Origin: Diabrotica undecimpunctata
Taxonomy: Eukaryota > Arthropoda > Insecta > Coleoptera > Chrysomelidae
Reading direction: 5' to 3'
NCBI RefSeq assembly: GCF_040954645.1
Contig: NC_092808.1
Location: 13,941,883 to 14,005,882, forward strand
DNA: 64,000 bases
The position numbers and the translations under genes were made by a program. Of the stretch, positions 56,046-64,000 are shown in pieces (position 1 is the first letter of the stretch; every line of letters starts with the position of its first letter). The notes below the pieces were generated by a model. It did no database searches, had not been told where the DNA came from, and saw only the letters and a list, made by a program, of their open reading frames with translations.

Positions 56046-57856
56046 TCGCTGCACCAATCAGGTTTAGAAACTCCATCAAGGCCGTAACAACTTACCCGGG
56101 TGCGGACGTAGCATCAGACCACAATCCGGTGGTATGTAAGTTTGAAGTAAAGGTAAAAAGGCCAAATGTAAAGAACAGGCCCAAAACGCTAGATATTAGG
56201 AAGCTTTTCAACAATAATATTAAACAACAGATGCAGGAGAATTTAAATACCGAAATATCAAAAATCCTTAAAAATAACAATGAACCGCTGGAAAAGTGGA
56301 GTGAAATTTAAAAAGAGATTAGGACTTCAAGCACTAAGTTTTTACTACCTGATAAGAGAAAAAAGAAAGAGTGGATGACTGCAGAAATCCTTGATATGAT
56401 GAAAGAGAGACGGATATATAAAACTAAAGATACTGCCAAATACCGTGAAACCCATAGACGAATAAGAGCTGAGATAAGAAAAACTAAAGAGAAATGGTTC
56501 TCGGAGAGATGCGAAGAAATCGAACAGTGCGAAAAGGTATACGACTATCGCAATATGCATAAGAAGATAAAGGAACTCACAACAAAGAAAAGCTACAATA
56601 TTTTATCGAAAGGGCTTTGCGATGATAATGGAAATCTACAACTACACCCCGACAAAATAGTTAGAATCTGGGAAACTTATGTGGAACAACTGTTTAATGA
56701 TGATCGTCCTAGTGGATATACACTGAGCAATGATGATACTGGCCCTTCTATTCTAAAATCAGAAGTGGAGAATGCTATAAATGGTCTTAAAAATAACAAA
56801 AGACCAGGCAACGATAACGTATACGGGGAAGTATTGAAAATGCTGTGCGAAACAAACAGTCAATTTCTAGACTCACTCGTCAGACTCTTTAACAATATTT
56901 ATAACAGCGGGGAGTTTCCTGAAGACTGGCTAGAGTCAACTTTTTTTGCCATACCGAAATAACCAAAAGCAAAGTCTTGTGATCAACATCGGATGACAAG
57001 TCTGATTAACCACATTTCGAAGGCATACACCAAGGTTATTTACAACAGAATAGGCAAAAAATGCGAGGATAACATTGGAGATTCGCAGTTTGGGTTTCGG
57101 AATTCTCTTGGGACAAGAGAAGCACTTTTTAGTCTACAGATACTCATCCAGCGCTGCAGAGATATGAACAAAGACGTGTACATATGCTTTATAGACTACG
57201 CAAAAGCATTCGATAACGTGAAGCACGAAAAGATAATTGAAGTTCTCCATAAGATCGGAGTCGACTACAGAGACATTCGAACAATAGCGAGTCTCTATTG
57301 GGGTCAAACAGCTAAAGTGAAAGTAGGATCTACATTGACCAATAAAATTGAGATCAAGAAAGGGGTACGACAGGGCTATATCTTGTCTCCTATTCTCTTT
57401 AATTTATACTCAGAAGAAGTATTTAAGACAGCGCTGGAGGAAAGCACAGAAGGCATAAAGATAAATGGAGAAATAGTTAATAACATAAGGTATGCTGATG
57501 ACACTGTGATTCTAGCAAGTAGCATGGAGGAACTGAGTTGCCTAATGAGTAAGATACAAAAAGCATCGTTCACTAGCATGAAGCAAATTTTCAACTCTAA
57601 AAGCCTCACCCTACCTCTCAAAATTCGACTTCTGAAATGTTATGTATTCCCGGTTTTGTTATATGGAATGGAGGCGTGGACAATGACCGCAACATTGATG
57701 AAAAAAGTAGAGGCCTTCGAACTGTGGGCTTACCGACGTATATTACGTATATCTGGGACTGAGCACGTGACCAACGAGGAGGTACTACGCCGTAAAAAAT
57801 CAAGAATGCAAACGTTAGTAAACAAGAAGAAAACTTATAGGGTTGTAGGAATATAG
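56046..57856 (+). mobile_element. LINE group C, endonuclease end to tail
   Basis: One frame runs from 56046 to 57856 with stops only at 56309 and 56960. Blocks: GADVASDHNPVVCKFEV (the SDH end of the endonuclease), a charged linker, GPSILKSEVENAINGLKNNK, SQFGFRNSLGTREALFSLQI, motif A FIDYAKAFDNVKHE, motif B GVRQGYILSPILFN, motif C IRYADDTVILASS. LMSKIQKAS is then joined in frame to FTSMKQIFNSKSLTLPLKIR, deleting the block after the palm. The tail reads CYVFPVLLYGMEAWTMTA and YRRILRISG, then changes to a group G LINE without a 3' end of its own. Confidence 0.85.
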
Positions 57857-58664
57857 GCGGTGGTAAATGTCTAACAACTTTATTTTTCGCAGATGATCAA
57901 GTAGTCGTAGCGAATGATGGTGAAGACATGGACTACATGTTTAGAAAACTAAAGAAAGAATATGAAAAATGGGGCTTCAATATGAATATGTATAATAAGA
58001 CAGAGTATCTTAAAATAGGAGATGATGAAGAAGATCCAGAGTTAGAAATTAGGAATACAAAAACATGCAATGAATATAAATATCTCGGATCCATAATATC
58101 TAAAGAAGGCACTACCAAAAGAGACATCGAAAACAGAACGCAGTAGGGAAAAAAAGCGGTTAACATGCTAAACTCTCTACTATGGTCTAAAGATATTAGA
58201 CAAGAAACGAAATTGACAATCTATCGAACCCTGGTAGAGCCTATTATGACTGATGGGACAGACATTTGGCAGATCCCGAAAAAAGATAGAAAAAGAATAG
58301 AAGTAGTAGAAATGGATTTTCTAAGGAGAGCGTGTGGTGTATCGAAAAAAGATTATATCAGGAATGAAGATATTAGAAGGAGGACAAACATTGTATATTT
58401 CAGCGTAGACAGAATTGAAACAAGACAACTAGTGTGGTATGGTCACGTGAAGCGAATGAATGAAGATAGATGGCCAAAGAAAGCTTTAAATTACATATCA
58501 CAACAAAGAAGAAGAAGAGGAAAGCCTTCAGTTGCCTGGGAAGAAAATGTATGGCACATAATGAGAGATAGAGCCATCAAAGAAGACGAATGAATGGATA
58601 GAAAACGATGGCGGTCGAAATAATGCGAGAAGCGGCAGTGGCTGGAGGAACCTCGCTTATATAT
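57857..58664 (+). mobile_element. LINE group G, RT motif C to 3' end
   Basis: Reads LTTLFFADDQVVVANDGEDM (motif C), KWGFNMNMYNKTEYLKIGDD, EYKYLGSIISKEGTTKRDIE, a stop at 58144, then TKLTIYRTLVEPIMTDGTDI, VEMDFLRRACGVSKKDYIRN and VWYGHVKRMNEDRWPKKALN. It ends WIENDGGRNNAREAAVAGGT-SLIYK in a second frame. Stops and frame changes are few. It is fused directly to the preceding group C copy. Confidence 0.8.
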
Positions 58665-58675
58665 AAATGTCTTCA

Positions 58676-59248
58676 CTTTTCTTTCATATTTTCTCTTCCG
58701 TATCTCTCAGCATATTTCCTCTAATTCTTCTTCAGTACTCTCATCTTTACTGTTTCCAGTAGCCTTTGTGTTGTGGCTGTGTCGGGTCTTGTTTCTGAGA
58801 CATATTTCATTATTGGTCTTACACAGACTTTATAAATTCTTGATTTCATCTCAGTGTTAATGTGTCTGTTTCGCAATATACATAATGTTATTAAGGCATC
58901 CTGTCAATTTGCATTTTGTACTTGATCCCCCACTTCTTTGTCCAGGTCTCCATAGCTGGACAGTGTAATTCCAAGGTATTTTATTTCCATTACTTGTTCA
59001 ATACTGATGCCATCAATTTCTATTTTACATCTGGTTGGTTCTTTGCTGACTACTATTCTTTAAGTTTTCTAAGATAAGATTCTCATATTAATTTTTTTTG
59101 CTCTTATGTTTAATCTGTGGACAAGTCTTTGCAGACTATCTTCATCGTTAGCTATTAATATTGCATCGTCTGCGTAACAGAGTATTTTTATTTCTTTGTT
59201 TCCCATTTTGTATCATGTTCCTTTGTTAACGCATTTGATGATTTCATC
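58676..59248 (-). mobile_element. LINE group B, 3' part (interrupted copy)
   Basis: Continues the copy at 61817-62917 on the far side of a nested group A LINE. Reads KMGNKEIKILCYADDAILIA (motif C), NDEDSLQRLVHRLNIRAKK, then EPTRCKIEIDGISIEQVMEI, KYLGITLSSYGDLDKEVGD, MKSRIYKVCVRPIMKYVSET and TTQRLLETVKMRVLKKN. It stops at 58676 before the 3' end known from the fragment at 11285. Confidence 0.75.
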
Positions 59249-61816
59249 ATCATCATCATTCAATCTTCGCTTATCCACTGCTGGACATAGATCTCCCTCG
59301 TAATTTTCCATCTATTTCGATCTTGTGCCTCTTGCATCCAATTCCTATGACAACGTTTTAGATCGTCAGTCCAACGTGTTGGTGGACGACCTCTACTTCG
59401 GTAGGCATCATCGCTTGGTCTCCATTCCAGTATCCGCTTTGTCCATCTATTGTCTGTCATTCGAGCCACGTGGCCTGCCCAGTTCCATTTTAGTGTTGCT
59501 ACACTCTCTACTGCATCAGCCACTCCTGTTCTTTGTCGTAGCTGGCGATTTGGGATCTTGTCTCGTAGTGAAACGCCCAACATAGCACGCTCCATCGCCC
59601 TTTGACACACACGGATCTTTTGAACTGTTCTCCTTTTCATGGTCAACGTTTCGGCACCGTAAGTTAACACTGGCAAAACACACTGATTAAACGTTTTTCT
59701 TTTAAGGCATATTGGTATATCAGACGATTTGAAAATATGGTTCAGCTTGCCGAAGGCTGCCCAAGTCAGTCTTATACGACGGAGAAGCTCAACGGTTTGG
59801 TTATCTTTTCCTATGCGAATCTCATGACCTAGGTATTTATAGGCCATTACCTGGTCTATGGATCTTGTTCCTACGCATATATCTTCGCTGACTACAAGAT
59901 TTGTCATCATCTGGGTTTTAGATATATTTATTTTCAATCCCCCTTCTAGCGAGGAAAGGTAGAGCTGATTTAAAAGTTCTTTGGCCTCATCTATCCTATC
60001 AGCTATTAGTACAATATCATCTGCAAACCTTAGATGGCTAAGCTTTTCTCCGTTTATGTTTATGCCCTTGTCGGTCAGTTTTGCCCTTTTACATATATAT
60101 TCCAAAAGCGTAGTGAACAGTTTCGGCGATATGGTGTCCCCCTGGCGTACTCCACGTTGTATCGGGAATTTCTGGGTTTGACGATCACCCACTCTAACAC
60201 TGGCTGTTGCGTTTTGGTATATATGTTTAATTATATTTATATACCGATAGTCAATTCGGCATTCTGTCAAGGCTTCCAACATTTTTTGTTGATTTACGGT
60301 GTCGAATGCCTTTTCATAGTCGACAAATATTAAAGCTAGTGGTTTATTATATTCAGTGCATTTTTCTATAAGATTTTTTATTACCAGTAGGTGATCGTTT
60401 GTTCCATAGCCTTTTCTAAAACCCGCCTGTTCTATAGGCTGATAAAATTCCAATTTATTTTCTAGTCGTTTCGTAATTATTTTTGTAAATAGTTTATAAA
60501 TATGTGAAAGTAGACTTATGGGCCTGTAATTCCTGAGGTCGGTAGCATCCCCTTTTTTATGAAGTATGATAATTTCTGCGTTATACCACTGGGTTGGTGT
60601 TATTGCTTCCTGCAAACATCTAGTGAATAGTTTGGCAACGACCTGCCATAATCTTTTTCCAGCCACCTTCAAGGCATCTGCCACTATTTCATCGCCTCCG
60701 GGGGACTTATTGTTTTTCATTTCTTGCACTGACCTTCGAACTTCATTGGGTGTTACGTCCGGTAAAATTTCAGATCCCTGATTGATTATCTTTGGTAATG
60801 ATCCACTCCGGTTACATTGCTGTTCTTTGTATAGTTGTCTATAAAAACTCTCTATCGTATTCATAATTTGAATTCTATCCTCAATGATTTGCCCCTGTTC
60901 ATTTCTTAATTTGTGGACGTTTTTTCTTCCAATGGACATGCTTTGTCTGAGTACTTTCAAGCTTTTGTTTTCTTCTATTACTCTAGTTATTTCCATCGTA
61001 TTGTATCGTCTCAGATCTTTTCTAACTTCCTTTTTAATTTTCTTATTCAAAATTCTTAGTTCATTTTGGTTATGATCCTGATTTTCCCTAAGTTTTCTTC
61101 TTTCCTCTAGAAGATGTTTTGTGTTGTGGCTTAATTTTTTGTTATTATTTTCAGGACGAGGACAGTATTTCTTTTCAGCTTCTTTCAATATTTGGATAAT
61201 ATTATTGTTCATTTCATTGATGCTGATATTCTCTAAGTCGTGTGTATCCAAACTAGTCTTAATATTTTCTTCGTAAAGTGTTATATCTTCTGGGAACAGC
61301 CACCTTCCACTTTTCTTTTTGAGGATCATTTTTGTTCTTTCAACTTCAGTGTTAAAAGTGGTTTTTGCTCTAACTAGTCTATGGTCGCTCCCTGTTGAAA
61401 ATTTATTCAATACTGTTACATCCTGAACAATATCTTTCCGATTTGATATTATGAAATCAATCTCATTTTTTGTTCTTTGGTTCGGACTCTTCCATGTCCA
61501 CTTACGTTGGGGTTTCTTTCCGAAGAATGAGTTCATCACAAAGAGATTTTCCTGATGTAAGAAGTCAAGAAGCCTGTTACATCTCTCATTTCTCTCACCA
61601 AATCCAAAGTTTCCCATAGCAGATTCTGCATCATCTTGTTTGAATCCCAATTTGGCGTTAAAATCTCCAATTATCAATGTGTAATGTGTTTTTGAAGTTT
61701 GTATAGCTGCTCTGATATCTTCATAAAATTGATCAACTTCCTCATCCGGATGACTCGTAGTTGGTGCGTAAGCCTGTATAATTTGATGTATCCTGTTTGA
61801 TGTAGCCTGTATAACA
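59249..61816 (-). mobile_element. LINE group A, 2.57-kb insertion with 13-bp TSD
   Basis: tgatgatttcatc flanks it exactly at 59236-59248 and 61817-61829. The 3' tail on the minus strand is (ATG)n. It is 5'-truncated inside the endonuclease. It splits a group B LINE on the same strand; removal of the insert rejoins NLIMDEII to the motif C part of that copy. Two shorter group A insertions at 11032 and 13602 also carry exact duplications, so this family was recently active. Confidence 0.9.
59260..61815 (-). CDS. LINE group A endonuclease-reverse transcriptase, open frame
   Basis: The frame is open for about 850 codons with no stop, from the truncated 5' edge to a TGA at 59260. The endonuclease part: IIQAYAPTTSHPDEEVDQFY, LIIGDFNAKLGF, FGFGERNERCN, WTWKSPNQRTKNEIDFIISN and GSDHRLVRAK. 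RT: NYRPISLLSHIYKLFTKIIT, QAGFRKGYGTNDHL, motif A FVDYEKAFDTVNQ, motif B GVRQGDTISPKLF, motif C LRFADDIVLIADR. The tail: VLPVLTYGAETLTM, WAGHVARM, RGRPPTRWTDDLK and AQDRNRWKITREIYVQQW. The first third of the endonuclease (WN and QE blocks) is missing, and there is no native start codon, so it is not expected to be autonomous. Confidence 0.85.
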   Translation of the reverse strand, partial: VIQATSNRIHQIIQAYAPTTSHPDEEVDQFYEDIRAAIQTSKTHYTLIIGDFNAKLGFKQDDAESAMGNFGFGERNERCNRLLDFLHQENLFVMNSFFGKKPQRKWTWKSPNQRTKNEIDFIISNRKDIVQDVTVLNKFSTGSDHRLVRAKTTFNTEVERTKMILKKKSGRWLFPEDITLYEENIKTSLDTHDLENISINEMNNNIIQILKEAEKKYCPRPENNNKKLSHNTKHLLEERRKLRENQDHNQNELRILNKKIKKEVRKDLRRYNTMEITRVIEENKSLKVLRQSMSIGRKNVHKLRNEQGQIIEDRIQIMNTIESFYRQLYKEQQCNRSGSLPKIINQGSEILPDVTPNEVRRSVQEMKNNKSPGGDEIVADALKVAGKRLWQVVAKLFTRCLQEAITPTQWYNAEIIILHKKGDATDLRNYRPISLLSHIYKLFTKIITKRLENKLEFYQPIEQAGFRKGYGTNDHLLVIKNLIEKCTEYNKPLALIFVDYEKAFDTVNQQKMLEALTECRIDYRYINIIKHIYQNATASVRVGDRQTQKFPIQRGVRQGDTISPKLFTTLLEYICKRAKLTDKGININGEKLSHLRFADDIVLIADRIDEAKELLNQLYLSSLEGGLKINISKTQMMTNLVVSEDICVGTRSIDQVMAYKYLGHEIRIGKDNQTVELLRRIRLTWAAFGKLNHIFKSSDIPICLKRKTFNQCVLPVLTYGAETLTMKRRTVQKIRVCQRAMERAMLGVSLRDKIPNRQLRQRTGVADAVESVATLKWNWAGHVARMTDNRWTKRILEWRPSDDAYRSRGRPPTRWTDDLKRCHRNWMQEAQDRNRWKITREIYVQQWISED

Positions 61817-62917
61817 TGATGATTTCATCCATGATTAAATTGAAGAGCAGCCCAATGAGTCCCCTTGTCTTATTCCGCTGCCTAATTCTATAGGTTCTGT
61901 AAGTTGTCCATGTATTCTGACTTCCATTGTGTTGTTTTGGTAGATGTTTTCAAGAGTTTTTATAATCTTTAGGGGAATTTCTCTATTATACGGAAGATGG
62001 ATTTTCATCTTTGAATATTTTACTATACACTATTATACTCGTGATTTCTCAGTAATTTGCTTTATAATGAATATTGCATCTGTACACGATCTTCAATTAC
62101 GAAAATCCTGTAGTTTATCTGCTAAACTTATCCTCTGATTTATTAGTACTTGTAAAATTTTGTACCTCTGTAGTTTTCTGGCTGTTTTTTATCTCCTTTT
62201 TTGAATAGTAGAATGATTAGTTCGCTCGTTCTCCATTCTTCCGGTATTTTATAGCGTTTTAAAATTTTATTAATTAATGTTGTTAATTGTTTTGTCATTG
62301 CTGCTCCACAATATTTCAGCAGTTCGTTTGGTATCCTGTCTTTACCTGCTGCTTTCTGTTCTTCAGGTTTTCAAGTATTTTCCGAACTTCCTGTATATTT
62401 CTATTGTACTTTTTTCATTTCACAGGAAATATACATTTCCTGTATATTTCTACTGTAAGTTTCTATTAAGTTAAGACCTACTTAGATCGCTCTTTTTTGT
62501 TATCTTAATAAATACACCCTCATTCTAGTCCTTTGTTAGCTCCTCATCGGACCGTATGGCACATCTGCTCGTCGTAGGCTTGCAACATCTTGTAGCCAGC
62601 TTTTTCATTTTGACCAGATCAGTATATGGTTGATTTGATTTCTGTATCTTCCTCTTGGAGACCTCCACGTTTCCTTGTGAATCTTACTTGGTGTATATTA
62701 TAATATCGTTTTGTTGACTAAACTGTTGACTAAACTCCTTCATTTTTTTGTATTTACTATTCACTATGTCGTGTGTTGCTTGGAGTTGTTCATAGAAATG
62801 TTCTTTCTCTTCCTTATTACTTTCGTTTGTGGGGGCGTAATCGTTAATTACTAACATGCTGTAGTATTTTACCTTGAATCTGGCTGGCAAGATCACAAAA
62901 AACGCAAGCGCATCCAA
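61817..62917 (-). mobile_element. LINE group B, endonuclease and RT 5' part
   Basis: From the 5' side: YYSMLVINDYAPTNESNKEE (endonuclease), QATHDIVNSKYKKM, later WRSPRGRYRNQINHILI and DVASLRRADVPYGP. After a gap come EVRKILENL and KAAGKDRIPNELLKYCGAAM (pre-RT), KILKRYKIPEEWRTSELIIL, NYRGT, a deletion, then EVRIHGQLTEPIELGSGIRQ and GDSLGLLFNLIMDEII (motif B) at 61830. The copy is continued at 58676-59248. Frame changes are frequent, so it is older than the group A insert. Confidence 0.75.
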
Positions 62918-62959
62918 TAGTCCAAAAGCAGGGAAGGCAGTATAGAGATATATACGATT

Positions 62960-63590
62960 GAGCGAGGAATTAGAAGAAAGCTCTAGAATATGCGTTTAAA
63001 AAACAAGAGTGGGTTAAAAAGGAAATAAACATTCATGGTAAATAATTGACTCGCTTGTGTTTTGCAGATGATATTGTTATTACCGCCAAGACTTTAAATG
63101 AAGCTTACAAAATGATGGAAGAACAAGTATGAAGCCTGAATATAAACGTTCAAAAAACAAGATACATGACCAATTTAGTTCTAAGTGATTTTATGAGAAT
63201 AAGTCGAAGTACATTATATTAGCTATATTTATTTAAAACATGAAATTAGAATAGGAAAAGAGAAACCTATAAGATTCAGCGCCGTATAGGTTTGGGAAGA
63301 GCAGCATTTGGCAAGAGGCGATATTCTAGGAACGCTACCGATTTGCTAAAAAAACAAGTTTACAACCAATATATACTGCTGGTAGTAACATATGGGTCTG
63401 AACATTAACATTGACTAAAAAATCTGTCGTAGATTAAGAGTTACTGAAAAAGCAACGGAAAGAGCAATGCTCGGGATAACAAGAAGAGATATGATACCAA
63501 ACAGGATAGTAAAAGGGATGACTAAAACAACAGATAATATAAAAGATTGCATAAACTAGATGGGCTATCCATATAGCACGTTTAAATGAA
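62960..63590 (+). mobile_element. LINE related to group A, RT palm to tail
   Basis: In broken frames: QEWVKKEINIHGK, RLCFADDIVITAKTLNEAYK (motif C), SLNINVQKTRYMTNLVLSDF, IQRRIGLGRAAFGKRR, LLKKQVYNQYILLVVTYGSE, KATERAMLGITRRDMIPNRI and VKGMTKTTDNIKDCIN. Several stops occur. Block order and residues such as ERAMLG are those of group A. Confidence 0.7.
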
Positions 63591-64000
63591 CAAACGTTTA
63601 CTTAAACAAATATAAACATCACACTTACTACACGTTATTCTTGATCTACTTTGACAGGTTTCTAGACGACATGTGTTAGGATTTTTTTTGATTTTCATGA
63701 ACAGGCCAATAATTAAACCTATCATACCTTTTGTCACGACAGGGTATTGAAGCGTACTTAACCCTTGTGATACTGGATTCTTCTGTGTTATCTTCATTGT
63801 CTCTTTCTGGTCTTCTGGTTTTTGTTCCACAGATCAAAAATTCACCTAAATTTAACCGAAATTCTAGCAGGTCCAAGATATCTTTTGTTTTGTATTTATT
63901 GTTTTTACAATATTTTCGATATTCCATCCAGCTGTTAACGATGGATAAATCAAATAAGTGAAGGATAGTTTTAAAAGTCCATTTACGAGTTTTAAAAAAG
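63582..64000 (-). pseudogene. piggyBac transposase C-terminal part, runs off the window
   Basis: Entering from the window edge: KTRKWTFKTILHLFDLSIVN and SWMEYRKYCKNNKYKTKDIL, then LLEFRLNLGEFLICG, RYDRFNYWPVHE. After a frame change near 63690 it gives NTCRLETCQSRSRITCSKCD and VYICLSKRLFI to a stop at 63582. This is the end of a PGBD-type transposase: the helical block with RxWxxR..NSW, the YDxxxHWP-like motif and the C-terminal cysteine-rich finger. The catalytic core lies beyond the window. A second, unrelated piggyBac tail is at 44010-44385. Confidence 0.75.

Noticed and set aside
1..64000. Search for viral, toxin, or restriction/defence genes
   Set aside because: No such genes recognised on either strand; the content is transposable elements.

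Overview
This window looks like a transposon graveyard from a large, AT-rich arthropod genome, most likely an insect and possibly a beetle. I cannot fix the species. Almost every recognisable coding stretch belongs to a mobile element. I see no complete host gene, no tRNA or rRNA, and no prokaryotic features. Apart from two weak exon-like fragments and a GC-richer promoter-like patch in the first kilobase, I find no convincing host sequence.

Layout. 1-1080: possible host exons. 1.1-3.9 kb: a LINE endonuclease piece, a Tc1/mariner-like (IS630 type, long D-to-E spacing) transposase, and an arthropod transposase-like gene that may be Sola type. 4.6-18.2 kb: LINE fragments from at least six families, including one with an RNase H domain (9.1-10.97 kb). 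18.2-19.3 kb: a hAT transposase tail. 20-21.5 kb: a LINE split by a PIF/Harbinger remnant. 21.8-25.5 kb: another IS630-type transposase, (TA)n tracts around a hammerhead-like motif, LINE pieces and a GIY-YIG fragment. 26 kb: a Crypton recombinase tail. 28.1-32.6 kb: a pogo-like transposon with a PHD finger, carrying an IS630-type element inserted right after its stop codon. 35.5-37.4 kb: a MADF/BESS-like remnant and two nested MITEs. 37.7-40.7 kb: a second Crypton, split by a 1.86-kb element with 32-bp inverted ends. 41.6-44.4 kb: a pogo-like transposon and a piggyBac tail. 44.4-47.7 kb: LINE pieces and a MITE. 49.3-51.7 kb: a nearly open LINE inserted into a pogo-like gene. 53.08-55.25 kb: a pogo-like transposon with both ends. 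56-63.6 kb: stacked LINEs, including one whose frame is open for about 850 codons and which is inserted with a 13-bp target duplication into an older LINE. 63.6-64.0 kb: a second piggyBac tail running off the edge.

The useful structure is the nesting. At several sites, removing the inner element and one copy of its target duplication rejoins the outer element. This gives relative ages and exact ends for elements recognised here only from sequence: LINE in LINE at 59.2-61.8 kb, LINE in LINE at 13.6 kb, Harbinger in LINE at 20.4 kb, a 4-bp-TSD element in Crypton at 38.0 kb, LINE in pogo at 49.3 kb, IS630-type in pogo at 30.0 kb, and MITE in MITE at 36.5 kb.

LINE group labels used below are mine: A (tail reads YVQQW, (ATG)n end), B, C (LLYGVEAWT; gaagaag end), E (RRILRIFGG), G (HFADDQ; AAxAG/xSSIIYR tail). 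The pogo-like transposases share a second theme: C-terminal add-on domains, either a PHD finger or a barrel-like domain beginning VGDxxLVxF, and family-specific words repeated near their ends that look like transposase binding sites.
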